The position numbers and the translations under genes were made by a program. The notes beneath the pieces were generated by a model. The model was given only the letters and a program-made list of their open reading frames with translations, had not been told where the DNA came from and did not search any database. Of a stretch of DNA of 64,000 nt, positions 10,745 to 21,973 are shown piece by piece (within the stretch, counting starts at the first letter, position 1; each line of letters starts with the position of its first letter). This stretch comes from Nematostella vectensis. Lineage: Eukaryota > Cnidaria > Anthozoa > Actiniaria > Edwardsiidae. The DNA lies in contig NC_064046.1 in assembly GCF_932526225.1 (NCBI RefSeq), positions 3,038,001 through 3,102,000 of the forward strand, written 5' to 3'.

Positions 10745-13700
10745 TCATAACCCGATAACGTAGGACCGTCCACCGGGATTGTGTATGGGGACTGGAGCGG
10801 GCCTGGAGACGCTCCACTCATACCAGACCTTTTTACCAGTACACTTGCGCCACATGTGCAACGCAACGGTCTTGCCCCCTTCCACGTACAAGGGGTCCTG
10901 AGAGGGGAGAGGAGGGGATTAGATAATCGCGTATAACGAATGTCATCAGTGATTGCGTGTCACGTCAAACGGGTCCTGAGGGGGAAGGAGGGGGATTAGA
11001 TAATCGCGTGAAACGACTTTCATCAGTGAATGCGTGACGTGTCAAGTAAGATGAAAGGTCAGGTGAAAAGAATGTAGTGTTCTTCTAACAAATAACGGGT
11101 GACGATAACCATTATTTATTCCATATAATAAATCCAGTTTAACTAGTTGTTACTTGTATTGGGAAATCGAATGGAAACCAGTTTGACTGGTTATTACATG
11201 TATTGGGAAGTCGAATGGAAACCAGTTTGACTGGCTATTACCTGTATTGGGAAGTAGAATGGAAACCAGCTGAACATTCCCGGTGAATGGGTGTCTGGGT
11301 GAATGCCTACGGAGAATACCAGATATACATGTGATCATAACAAAGATGATATGAAATCCTATGCAAAGATGCCATGTCATGTTTAATGAGCCGTTTTCCA
11401 GATGATGGAATTTTAGCGTGAAAGCGAGGACCTTGTTAAGTCGGATTTTGTTTACAGCCTCCTAACAACTTTTTTTACTAAATTTCTGCATCTCAAACCT
11501 CGATATTTAAGCTTTATCGAAGAAGAAATAAACAAATGTAAGACGGCTGTATGTGTGTTACCATATAAGGTAATACGAGTGTCTCCTTTATTTGGATAGA
11601 GTAGTTTTCAAAATCCCGTGCAACAAAATGTAATTGTTAAAGTGTAATAGTCAAGCCAGAACAAAAGAGAACAAAGACATTACAGTGTATTAGTACTAAA
11701 TAAACTAAATAGTATTTCACGGGTTTTTGAAAACCACACTATTGCCATATAAGGTAATACATGTAACTAACTTATTTTTAGTATTACCATATAAGGTGAT
11801 ACGAGTGACTTCTTTATATTGATTATACCATATAAGGTAATACATAACTTACTTATTTTTGGTATTACCATATAAGGTAATACGAGTGACTTCTTTATAT
11901 TGATATTGCCATATAAGGTAATACATGTAACTTACTTATTTTTGGTATTACCATATAAGGTAATACGAGTGACTTCTTTATATTGATATTGCCATACAAG
12001 GTTATACATGTAACTTACTTATTTTAGTATTGCCATATAAGGTAATACATGTAACTTACTTATTTTAGTATTGCCTGTAAGGTGATACATGTAACTTACT
12101 TATTTTAGTATTGCCATATAAGGTAGCGTCAAAGTAACCACCAAAGCCATGCAGCATGGCGCTTGCCTTGACCGAGAATTCCAGAGAGATAAAACGAGAA
12201 TTATCAATTTTCCCTGAAAGAAACAACAAATATATTAGAATTTGAAGCACATAACATTATCTCAATTTTATTTGTACGGTAACCAAAAAGAAACGTATTG
12301 AGGGAACAACTTGAGTCTCTGCTTGTTTGTTATTGTTCACAATAAGGAATATGATAAACAATGGAATTGTACTATAAGAGTTCAAAAAGGGCGTTCAATT
12401 GAAAGAAATTTTATTAATCATCATTAAATTTTTACCCGCTTAAAACAAACGGTGCAACAAAAGAGATTTTTCAGACATGCGTACGCAATTTCTCGCCCTT
12501 ATCCAACACAAGCAGTCTGTAGAGAATAGAAAAAATGCCCATGTGTGAGACTTATCAAAGACTTCGAAATGTTTGTTCGTAATATTTGTATCAAAATAAG
12601 AAGAGTGGAAGCGTAAAATAATAAACTAAAGTTGAGTCAACTACAATATTTACCTCTGTTGGGATGGTAAAACGTGAAGCAGGGTTGCGGCTTGGCAAGT
12701 TCGAATATGTTGTGAAGACGCACCACATACGGGGTTTCAAAGGGCTGAGAAGAAGAACATCACTTCACTACCAGGACATAACTACCACGGGCTTTTGATG
12801 CCTTCAATCTAGACTCAAAGCATTTTATCAGTGGTTCCTTGAAACCCAGAGTGTTCAGGCCGGTGCAGTAGCGAATATGTTAACATTCATTATCATCTCA
12901 TTATCATGAGAAATAAACTTAATCTGACAGCCCATTGTGCATTATAGAAAATACCAAGTTATGGAAAGCATCCTTTGCGATTGGTTGATTTATGCTAACA
13001 CTACTGTACAGTAAAAAAGGACAAAAAGCTTAAATCTGGCTCAGATCTGGGAGTCAATTTCATTGAGTGAAAAATTATGAGAATTACTAGTTTGCTAACA
13101 ACTGAGTCAACTTAACCGATTAATGAAGCACCACTTCATTCCATGGCAGGCTACCTACCGCTTGTGGCCCTTTGCTGTCGGTCTTGGATCCTTGAGAGAC
13201 TTCTTGATGAAGTTTGGGTGAGCAGAGTGGTGATAAGTAAGACGTGTAATCACAGGGTATACTTATACCACCATCTAAAGGGAAAGAATCTCAAGTAAGT
13301 TTAGGGTGCCACATAACAGAACGGTAATATGGTATGATCATTAATCAGTGGTATGTTGATACAATAATTCGACTGGACAGTGACTAGAGTGACAAGAAAT
13401 TGACTAGAGTTAAATGGGCGTCTAGAATTACTCAAGGCTAAAATTATGCATGCATGTCGAGAACGTCTTGTATCTTTGAAATCGCAAGCATGTCTCGAAT
13501 GTTGTGCATTTTAGGAGTTCAAAATCTATTTTCTGTTTATTAAAGCATAACAAAATCCTCATGGCAACTTAGATATTGTTATCCTGTATCCCAACCTTTG
13601 AGGAAATTCTGTGCACCATCCAGGCATTCAGGTGATAGTTCGTTGTCCCCAAAAGAGCCCAGCAACTCACTGACAAGAATATCAGCCTGGAAAAGAGACC

Positions 13701-16700
13701 ATCTTTCAATTTTCCATCCATATGTTATTTGGGTCTACCGAATATTAGCATTTTTGGTTTTAAGTAGACTCCTCATCAACAATATAATAAAGTACCAATG
13801 TAAACGTCACTATTAGGATGAATTTTTTACTTGTGATTCGGGAATGAGAATAATTAGAATAGAGAAAGCACCTGTTCATTTATCCCGTGTTCCCATTCCG
13901 GAATGGAATAAAGGCCATTCCACCCATTCTGCTACCTGAAGCAGAATGACTCGAATGCCATTCTGAACATTCTTTTCCAACCATTCCCATTCCAGAGTGA
14001 TAGGAAAAAAACGCACCATTAGTTGATGAAATAAACTTGATTGATTCATTGATTGGAAAATTCAGGCTCTATTGGAGACAGCTCCCCCCTCCCCCCCCCC
14101 CTCCCTCTCCAAGATCTGGCACTGACTAAGTTGGGCCACTTCATTATAATCACGTTATGTTTACTTTTCAGGGGCATTGAACATGCACAAGTTTGATAAC
14201 CCTTCCATGACTGTAATACAATCCGAGTCATTTTGTGTCATGTGTCACTTTACCATTTCAGGGGTGCATGTTTCACGGATGTACTGTATGTCATGCCTGG
14301 TTAGTAGGGGGTGGGGAAGATACAAAAACATTGAGACAAATTCTGGGGTATACCATACCCCTTCTGGTCATTCGCTAATAATTTCTAAACATACCTGAGG
14401 GGGGGATGGGGGTGTCTCAAGTGCCCCACCCCTTGCTATGGCTCTACATACCCTGCATTACCTTTTCAGGAGCATCCCATTCACGCATGTCTGACGACAC
14501 CACTGTCACTTTGTCGCCCCACTCTTCTGTCTTCAATGTTTCAAGTCTGAGAAAAACAAGTTACCTATTATTGTAAGTACGCAGTTCACTTATCTACGGT
14601 AGCAGCAAACTCCTTACGTGACTACAGCATTTGGGTTCTTCTCCACAGCATACAACCTTACTCTGCGACCAGCGTTTTCTGCTGCCGTCAGAGACGCCCT
14701 TACAAGTGGGCCACGTCCTGCACCAACTACCATGATGACTCTACAAGAAATGAAGAAACAGGATGTAGTTCAAATATCTATTGCACCCCTTTACCCCCTT
14801 TGGCACGATCAGTGAGCCACACCCATTGCCTAAAACCATTAGTGACATATGATTCAGGTTCATTAAAAAAATTACCAAAATGCAGTCCCCCAAACATCAT
14901 AATAAATGACAGATTTGTTCCTTACTTATTCCCTCAGGCACTGATCTTCAAATTAAACAAAGCCCCCGAACTATAGCTTCTTTTATTTTCTAGTTGCCAC
15001 TAATTATAACCAAGATGCTAAGGCTAGAGCCTGGCAAAAAGGGTTATCAGTTTGGCAATAACATAAAGTTTTATTTAGTCCTTAGTTTTGACTTACGTTA
15101 CAATTGCATCTTTGCTTGCCTCAGGGACACGGTCAATCAGCGCTTCATAGATAGCCTAGGAAGAGGAATATCAAATTATACCAACCTAATATATTTTAAG
15201 GTATCTCGCTGTGTATGCCTGGGTAAGTGGGTAAAGTTAATATACTGAAAAATTGACAATACTAAACCAAGACTTGATTTAAAGATTGGCCACTAGATAT
15301 TTGATTGAGTGGGCTGTATTTTTTTTGCTGAATGCTTGGCCAATATATGTTTTTGAATGACCCATTTTTCTACAAATGCTCTGCCATATTTCACTTTTGC
15401 TGTAAAAGGTGTCCTCATTTTTTTCATATTAGTGTACTCCCCCTCTCCTTATCAGGCAATCGAGTGGGTTACAGTTCAAGATTCTAGCCATAATTTACCT
15501 TTTGGTATTCTGCATACTTGACAGGATCCCGCTCAAATATCTCATACGTCTGAGACTCCAGATTATCTGACAGGGGCTGTGAACAAAGTTGATAGCAAAC
15601 CAGGTTTTAACCCTAACCTATGCATAAGACGCTCTTGTATAAAAGATGCTAACAATCATGTGTAACTTGCATCTGAATTTTCAAGGCTCCTTAAAGAGCC
15701 TTGAAAGAAAATGAGATTTTAAACAAGTTTTAATAATTGCCAAAAAAATGAAATTTTACAAGAACTGTTTAGTATTTCTTTTTTTGTTATCTACCAATTG
15801 CAAAAAAAACACATGTTTGTGAATAAAATGCACCTTGATTGTAAAAGTTATTTAGGGGGAAAAAGTGCCTTGAATGGGTAAATATATCTCCACTAGGGGG
15901 TATTTTATCTTTCTCTATATCATATTCCATACCTGCAAGGGACACTGGAGGTAGTCTTCATAACCCTTAGCAAAGCGACCCAGTGGATCTAGTGGTGCCT
16001 GTGTCTGGTACAGGTGTTCCAAGTATTGATAGTAGAACTGAACTCCCTGAAAAAAGGAGATGATGGCTATTAGTTAGAAAACTTGCAAAGGTTAAAATTT
16101 AACCCTCTATAAACAAAGATGATTGTTATTGAGATGACAGCATTGAAGTAAAATGTAGTATGTTGAATGGACTGTAAGCCTTATTTGGCCTTGTGTGCAG
16201 CCATCATGGAGGTTAAGCAGTCCAGTTGTTGTGTTCAACGAACACAAAATGTTCTTTGGTAAACATTGCAATGAACATATTTTAGAGAGGCTCTTAGATT
16301 TTTTCACAGTCAATCTTCAGTTTTGGCATAGCCCCAGTATGGCATAATTTCTGATTGGGGATTGAGAATTTAAAATTCTACAAAATCATCATGTCCTCCC
16401 ATGCCCAAACCCAAGTCAGTGAACATGAAAAAATACCTTTCCCTTGTGTTTACAGCAACCAGAGAGGATTAATTGGACGTTCAGCTGCAAAGATACAGAA
16501 AATAAAATAAAACACCAACAAATACTTACCAATAGTGATATGAATGCAACACATTTTGTAACGAAAAGCTAGTAAAAGTTTCTATGGGCTTTATTCAGGA
16601 TTCGTGGTCGATTAGTGTGTGTTATTAATGCTCTGGCTATTTACAAACTGACCCCGGTGCACTACTGTGATATCCGCAGCACGTGGGAGGGCAGTGACTG

Positions 16701-19700
16701 ATTGCAAAACAAAATATCACTAATAACAAATCACTAACTGAACATAACAATATTGTTACACATTTCGAAAATCTGTTGAAGTGCCTGTCAGTAGAAGGCT
16801 GAATGCACTCCAAAAGGAGTAAGAGGAAAAAGGGGGAGAGAAAAAAAAGGAATAGGACAGGCTGCAGTCTGGGAATTGAGGTGGAGGTGAAACTAAAGGT
16901 TGGTTCTCACTAAGATGCAAGCGGTCCAACACCAGTGAGAATCGGTCAAACACAAGCGCAAGAAAATCGAGCAGTAGCATTCTCTTGCACTTCCTCTTGC
17001 GCTTGCATTCCAGTGAGAATCGGAAATTATGTGCGCTGCGAGAGGAAGGAGTAGCCATTAATATGATATCAAAATGTAGGGTGATAGAATACCTTAAAGA
17101 GCTGTTTTAGGAACGCTTGATGAGATTTGGGCAGAACTGGAAATCCTATGAAAAAATGTCATGATGAGGACATTAATGTGAGCTAAAAATGCAAGTTCAC
17201 TGGCATTAGAGATTGATTTCTCGAGAAATAACAATAATAATAACAATAACAATGTCATGCTTCAGTACCTTTTCTGTTAGTAAGAAACACGTCAGTTGGT
17301 AAGATGCATGCCTTAATTGGCTCTCCAATCCACCGCTCTAGCTCCACGTCAGGGGGCAGCTCAGCAGGTATCTCTAACGCTAAAATACCACCATGATCAT
17401 GTTAGGAACTAAGAATGAAAACAAGGCTGAACAAGATGATGGTGGCTAACAATAGCATGTTTGCTAATTGGGGGGTCACATGAGGCATAAAAACACGACG
17501 TCAGATTATGAATGAACGAAAACAAAAAGCTCTAATTGTTGTGTTCGTGAAGAAGTCTTATTAAAGATGAAAATTTGGCAGAGCCAAATACCAGTTTTTG
17601 GTTGTAAAGAATTTACAACAGTTTTAAACATAAAGTACAAAAAACTCCAGTATAATGAAAAGATGATGAACATCCAATCGAAAGGTATTATTGGCCAAAT
17701 GGATTGTATATTGCCAAGTTTAACATGCATCAAACCTGTTTGGATCAATTTGTATCTCAAAGTCATTTCATTGGCAAGAAGAAACAATTCTAATGATACT
17801 ACTGCATCCAATTTTGTTTTGTTGGGCGGCATATCTTCGTTTTCAGTCTATGAGGAATAAAAGCCTACCGATGCCTGCCTTTCTGTTATTGCCGCAAACT
17901 GTCCTGAACAGATTCCACCTAGGGGTAAAGGACAACAATTTCTGGTGAACTCTCTTTCTACAGAAACCCTTTAGGATTGAAAGAGGGGTACATCCAGGGG
18001 CGGATCCAGGATTTCAAAATGGGGGGTGGATGATGGCCGGATAAGCGGCTTACAACTGATCCAGTGGCTCTTCTGTTCTTTGTAGGTCACTACATAGATC
18101 TCAAAATACTTCCCGCTGAATTGGATTTTTCGCTTCAGCAAAGTCAAGCAGGTGAAGGCATTTATTTTCTTCAAACAAGCATTTTTTACTCGAAAAGGGG
18201 GGTGGATATCCTCCCAATCGACCCCCCCTGTATCCGCCTTTGACATCTCTTCAGGAGTGTTCCTAAGGGGGGAGGCACAACAGGCCAATCCCCCCACCCC
18301 ACCCTTGGCTGCCAAAAAGTATTTTATTTAAGAATCTTCAAATACTATTCATTTTCCATGCAATACCTATGTATGACTGCCAAGCCCCCCACAGCAATTC
18401 CTGTAAATGCACCTCTCTGTGGGCAGTATTACAATATATCCTGAATATAAAATTCCCCTTAAGGGTCTTGGCAACACAGTGCAATGCATATGACTATATC
18501 CTAAAATTACAAATATTTAACACACCACTGCCATGGGTCTTTTTCCAATTTTTCTTTCTCTGTCACCTCAGCCTAGAAATGTAGCATGCACAATTTGTTA
18601 ACCAAAAGTAATGGTATGATGAGTAGTTAACATAATTTTCCTGTGTAGAAACTGCTTGGTTTATGGAATTTTCCATAATCTTTTTACTATAATTTTAGAG
18701 GAGTGGTAAGGTAGCCTTAGTTCTTAAACCACATGTTGCACATGCAAGTAATTAGCTTGAGATGGACATGGGCTATTTTAGACTCTTCACTAAAAAATAA
18801 AATCTGAAGTGTGTTTCGTGGTGAGACATAAATTGTACGTCGGCCCTTTGAGGCCCCTTTCTTTGCCAACCCAACCAAGAATCTCTTTCTTTTTGTATTT
18901 TATGAGAGTGATCAGCTTGATAAATTTATTTCTGTTAACTGCCGTAACTTGAAATATAGTTTCGACTAAACTACATAGAATCTACATAGATGCAGCATCT
19001 ATTCATGTTTCCTTTCTCGTGTGCAGTGTCTATTTCGGTGTGCCACCTATTCAGGGATCTAACCAAATCAAATTACAGTAGGTCTCAAGCTATGTGTTAC
19101 CATAGAATCCTCTTCATCAAACAAGCTTTTATCGCACATGTCCTCAGAGCATCGCATGGGCACCTTGATCCACAGCTAGAAAATAGAGAAAGAATTTTCA
19201 TAAAAACAGGTCCTGCAGCGGGATCACTGTGTTCCTTGATATAGTGGCAAGGAAGATCAGCATATAAGGGGGTGCAGAAATACTGTTTTTGTACTAGTAG
19301 TACTATGTATCCATGCTATACCTGCTGCACATGAGAGTTGATCAGGATGTCATTGACGTAATGCGCCAAGTTGATAATGTTGTAGTTCCCCAGCTCCAAC
19401 ATGACTGACGGCAAGCCGAGATGGATGGCATAGTTCACCTCTTGCATCAAAGCCTGTTGTATGAAAAAGGAGCTAATCTCAAACATACAGTAATAATCAC
19501 TACCGTAGCGGGCCTTGAAATACTTGGGGCAAAAAACAGAAGACATTAAGAAAACTGGGGGGGGGGGGGGGGGGGGGCAGCCAAGAACTTTCCTTATAAA
19601 CCCTCCTCGTGAAACCCTTCTTATAAAACCTTCTGCATTAAAAACCACTAGGAGTCTACACCCCCTCCTTCGACCGATATATAGCATATAATCACAACTT

Positions 19701-21702
19701 TGATTGATACACATTTTACAAGTAAGGTCCCCATCACGTTTTGATATGCACTGAAGTATTTTTTTTATTTCTTTGCCTCCCTGGTAGGCTAACAAAGTTG
19801 GTGTATATCAGAAAGAATATTGCTAGCATAGTTATTAGGGATTACTTTAAAAAAAACTGCAATATGGTAACCATAGCAACTTGCTATGCTGCTACTCCTT
19901 AAAATGAAGGCCATTTGAGGATAAAAAATATAGTCCAATTTTCTACCTTTTCAGAGTTTTTCCTGACAACTTCATTGAGAGAGCCCACATTTATCCAAGG
20001 TGAGATTTTACCAACAATTAAACTGCTCCAGTCTAAAGAAACAATTAAACACCATTTCTTATTTTCCATTCAGGGAACTGAGTTATATGAAAACTCTAAA
20101 ACTCACAAACAGTGACATTCTGATATTTATTGCAATTGCATTACATCGCTAAAATGATCGATTTTGAAGAATGGATGTGCTAGTTTGGCTGGGCCTCTGA
20201 AGAAGCCATAGGAAAAGGAAAAACCTTTTCAACTTTAGGTAGGACATGAAAGAGTGGTTTCCTTCCTGTGAATCAACAAAAGCCTCTATATTTTTTATTA
20301 TTTTATACAAATGTGCATACAAACTATCTCTCAGAACAATACTGTACATCTCAACTCCAAGAAACAAATTACAAAAACAACAAAATCAGACAGACCTTGA
20401 CTAGACAAGACCAAATCTGCCCGAGTAAAAGATTTGCTTCGATCTGGAATCTCCTCTAAAAACTCACGCTTGTAACGAGGATGGCAAATTGGAGCACAGA
20501 TAAAATCAAACCTGGAAAAAAAATAATACACAGTTAACTCTCTTGTATGAAATAGTCTAATGTGATGTCTATCGGGTTACAAAACAGCTGACTGTATTAA
20601 AGCCATACATTTCCCATAACATTGGAACCTTAATATAATGATACTGTCATAACAATATTTCAGTTCTGGCTGAACACAGGGTTCCAAATAATTTTTTTTT
20701 TTTAATTTACTAGATTTGGCTGGCTTTGTGGTTCCAAATAATTGTGGTGGGGAAAAGGAGCCTGCATTCGTCAAATATGAGGCTCCCAGAAAAATCTTTT
20801 ACTCCTAAATAATTAAAATAATTAAAATAATAAATTTAAATCATAGACAATGATCTGATCTCAAATTGATTAACTCAAACAACTTGATAATGATGGAATA
20901 ACAAAGGACCAAGGATTTGTCAAAGAGGGAACCCATTTTTTGAGATTTGGAATTCTTAAATTAATCATATGATGGTCTCCTCTAAAGGGGGGGGGGGGGG
21001 TGAATAGGGGTATGTAAATCCGCCGATCCGCAACATTTTCGGGGCAAATCCGTGGATCCGCAGATATTTTTAGGTCCGCATGGTTTCACAGATAAACAAT
21101 AGCATCGATTGAAATTCATTTAAAATCCGAAATTCGACCGTCAAAGCAGTCAAAATCCGAAATCTGTGGCCAAATTGTCAACAGATCCGTGATCCGCCGT
21201 ATTTCCAGAAACCGCCAATCCGCTGAAATAATCATCAAAATCCGTAATCCGTGAGCATTTCGTGGCTGAATCCCCGATCCGCGAACCTATTCACCCCCCC
21301 CCCCCCATCTAAGTTACTGTCCAAAGGGGGAGAGAAGCCCCCCTGGATCCATCAATTTCCAGATTTTATCCCTATAAATCTGTTTAAATTAGTAGCATGC
21401 ATGTTTATACTTTTTAACTTCTTTAAGAACAGTAAACGCTAAAACATGAGATAGGTTATAAGTGATCTTTTTCTTGAATCCGCCATGAGCTCTAAAGCTC
21501 TAAAGCTCGGGAAAGCTTCAGCTGTCAAACACATACAGATCGCCAGCTCGGGGATTTTGGATCGCCGACAGTTCTACACGAATACAAAAGTCATAAGCAT
21601 CTATACAACTCACCCGCTTTGAGAAGCAGATCCGAGAGCGACCACAAGGTCCGGAATAGACGTTAAGTCGCGGCCGCAAGAAAGTCTTCCAAGATCCTCC
21701 AT
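10745..21702 (-). CDS. PRMT5: Protein arginine methyltransferase 5 (type II)
   Basis: Symmetric dimethylarginine transferase for histones and Sm proteins, working with MEP50. I traced 21 phase-consistent exons giving 627 residues (human 637): 21702-21614, 20511-20396, 20032-19947, 19453-19322, 19175-19101, 18560-18526, 17918-17869, 17379-17269, 17145-17093, 16484-16437, 16046-15933, 15576-15499, 15155-15097, 14740-14618, 14546-14462, 13686-13596, 13274-13159, 12744-12654, 12213-12100, 11306-11242, 10897-10745. SAM-binding [10 protein letters not shown] is near residue 353. The double-E loop [19 protein letters not shown] carries Glu425 and Glu434 (human 435 and 444). Phe317 in IFERDPVKY matches human Phe327, which sets symmetric specificity. 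The tail ends in GRSYVIGL. Exons 19, 20 and 21 each have a splice site duplicated into the adjacent intron. Confidence 0.96.
10893..11047. repeat. 78-bp direct duplication across the PRMT5 exon 21 acceptor
   Basis: Two copies start at GGGTCCTGAG (10893 and 10971) and continue through GGGGATTAGATAATCGCGT. The first copy contains the first bases of exon 21 and its real acceptor (AG next to 10897); the second lies in the intron and presents the same acceptor context. Confidence 0.85.
11131..11273. repeat. 44-bp exon-edge minisatellite at the PRMT5 exon 20 donor
   Basis: Three copies. The innermost is the last ~31 bases of exon 20 (coding [10 protein letters not shown]) plus the donor at 11241. 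The next two copies repeat the exonic block and keep a GT donor (CAT|gtaata and CAA|gtaaca on the minus strand). Confidence 0.9.
11740..12123. repeat. 41-bp exon-edge minisatellite at the PRMT5 exon 19 donor
   Basis: About ten copies of a unit containing CCATATAAGGTAATAC. The copy at about 12100-12123 is the coding end of exon 19 and is followed by the true donor (intron starts at 12099). Copies deeper in the intron alternate between two subtypes, forming an 82-bp dimer; one subtype keeps a strong gtaagtta donor and the other has lost it. One stray copy lies at 11556-11580. Confidence 0.9.
16899..17024. mobile_element. MITE in PRMT5 intron 9
   Basis: Inverted ends GGTTCTCACTAAGATGCAAG and its imperfect complement CTTGCATTCCAGTGAGAATC enclose about 125 bp, with an inner inverted copy of CAAGCGCAAGA. 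Confidence 0.8.
17995..18244. mobile_element. MITE-like element, GGGGCGGATCCAGG family
   Basis: The left end CAGGGGCGGATCCAGG and right end CCCCTGTATCCGCCTT are imperfect inverted repeats. Related ends occur at 32222-32395 and 61149-61228. It lies in PRMT5 intron 6. Confidence 0.6.
19557..19577 (+). repeat. Uninterrupted 21-base G run
   Basis: A homopolymer G tract in PRMT5 intron 3. Other long G runs are at 20987-21000, 31548-31561, 51852-51874 and 54839-54852. Exact lengths are unreliable for any sequencing method. Confidence 0.85.
20987..21306. mobile_element. 320-bp inverted-repeat element, GGGTGAATAGG ends
   Basis: Left end is poly-G then TGAATAGG, right end CCTATTCA then poly-C. The interior is a degenerate array of ATCCGC/ATCCGT motifs. 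It is inserted in PRMT5 intron 1. Confidence 0.8.
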
Positions 21703-21973
21703 TTTGAATCAAACCACATGCTCTGCACTACCACAGGAGGCCCAGTGAGGGCAACTACATCTACTCTACCACCCTCCCACAGAAATAAAAACTTCAAGAT
21801 AATTTCAAATTTCATTCTATTTTTACTTTTTATTTAAAGATGTAGGAATTGTAGTTTTATCCGACCGTACCTAGGAAACAGAGTGGTGGGGAGGAAAATA
21901 TATTGTGCTGAAGATAATTTCTTGATATGTCTGAGGGGTAGGGACAGTTATTTTTTGAAAGGTAGAATCAAAT
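21703..21973. promoter_or_regulatory. Bidirectional promoter between PRMT5 and PYURF
   Basis: The start codons of PRMT5 (minus) and PYURF (plus) are 271 bp apart. Both genes must initiate transcription in this interval, unless non-coding first exons overlap. No TATA box stands out. Confidence 0.6.
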
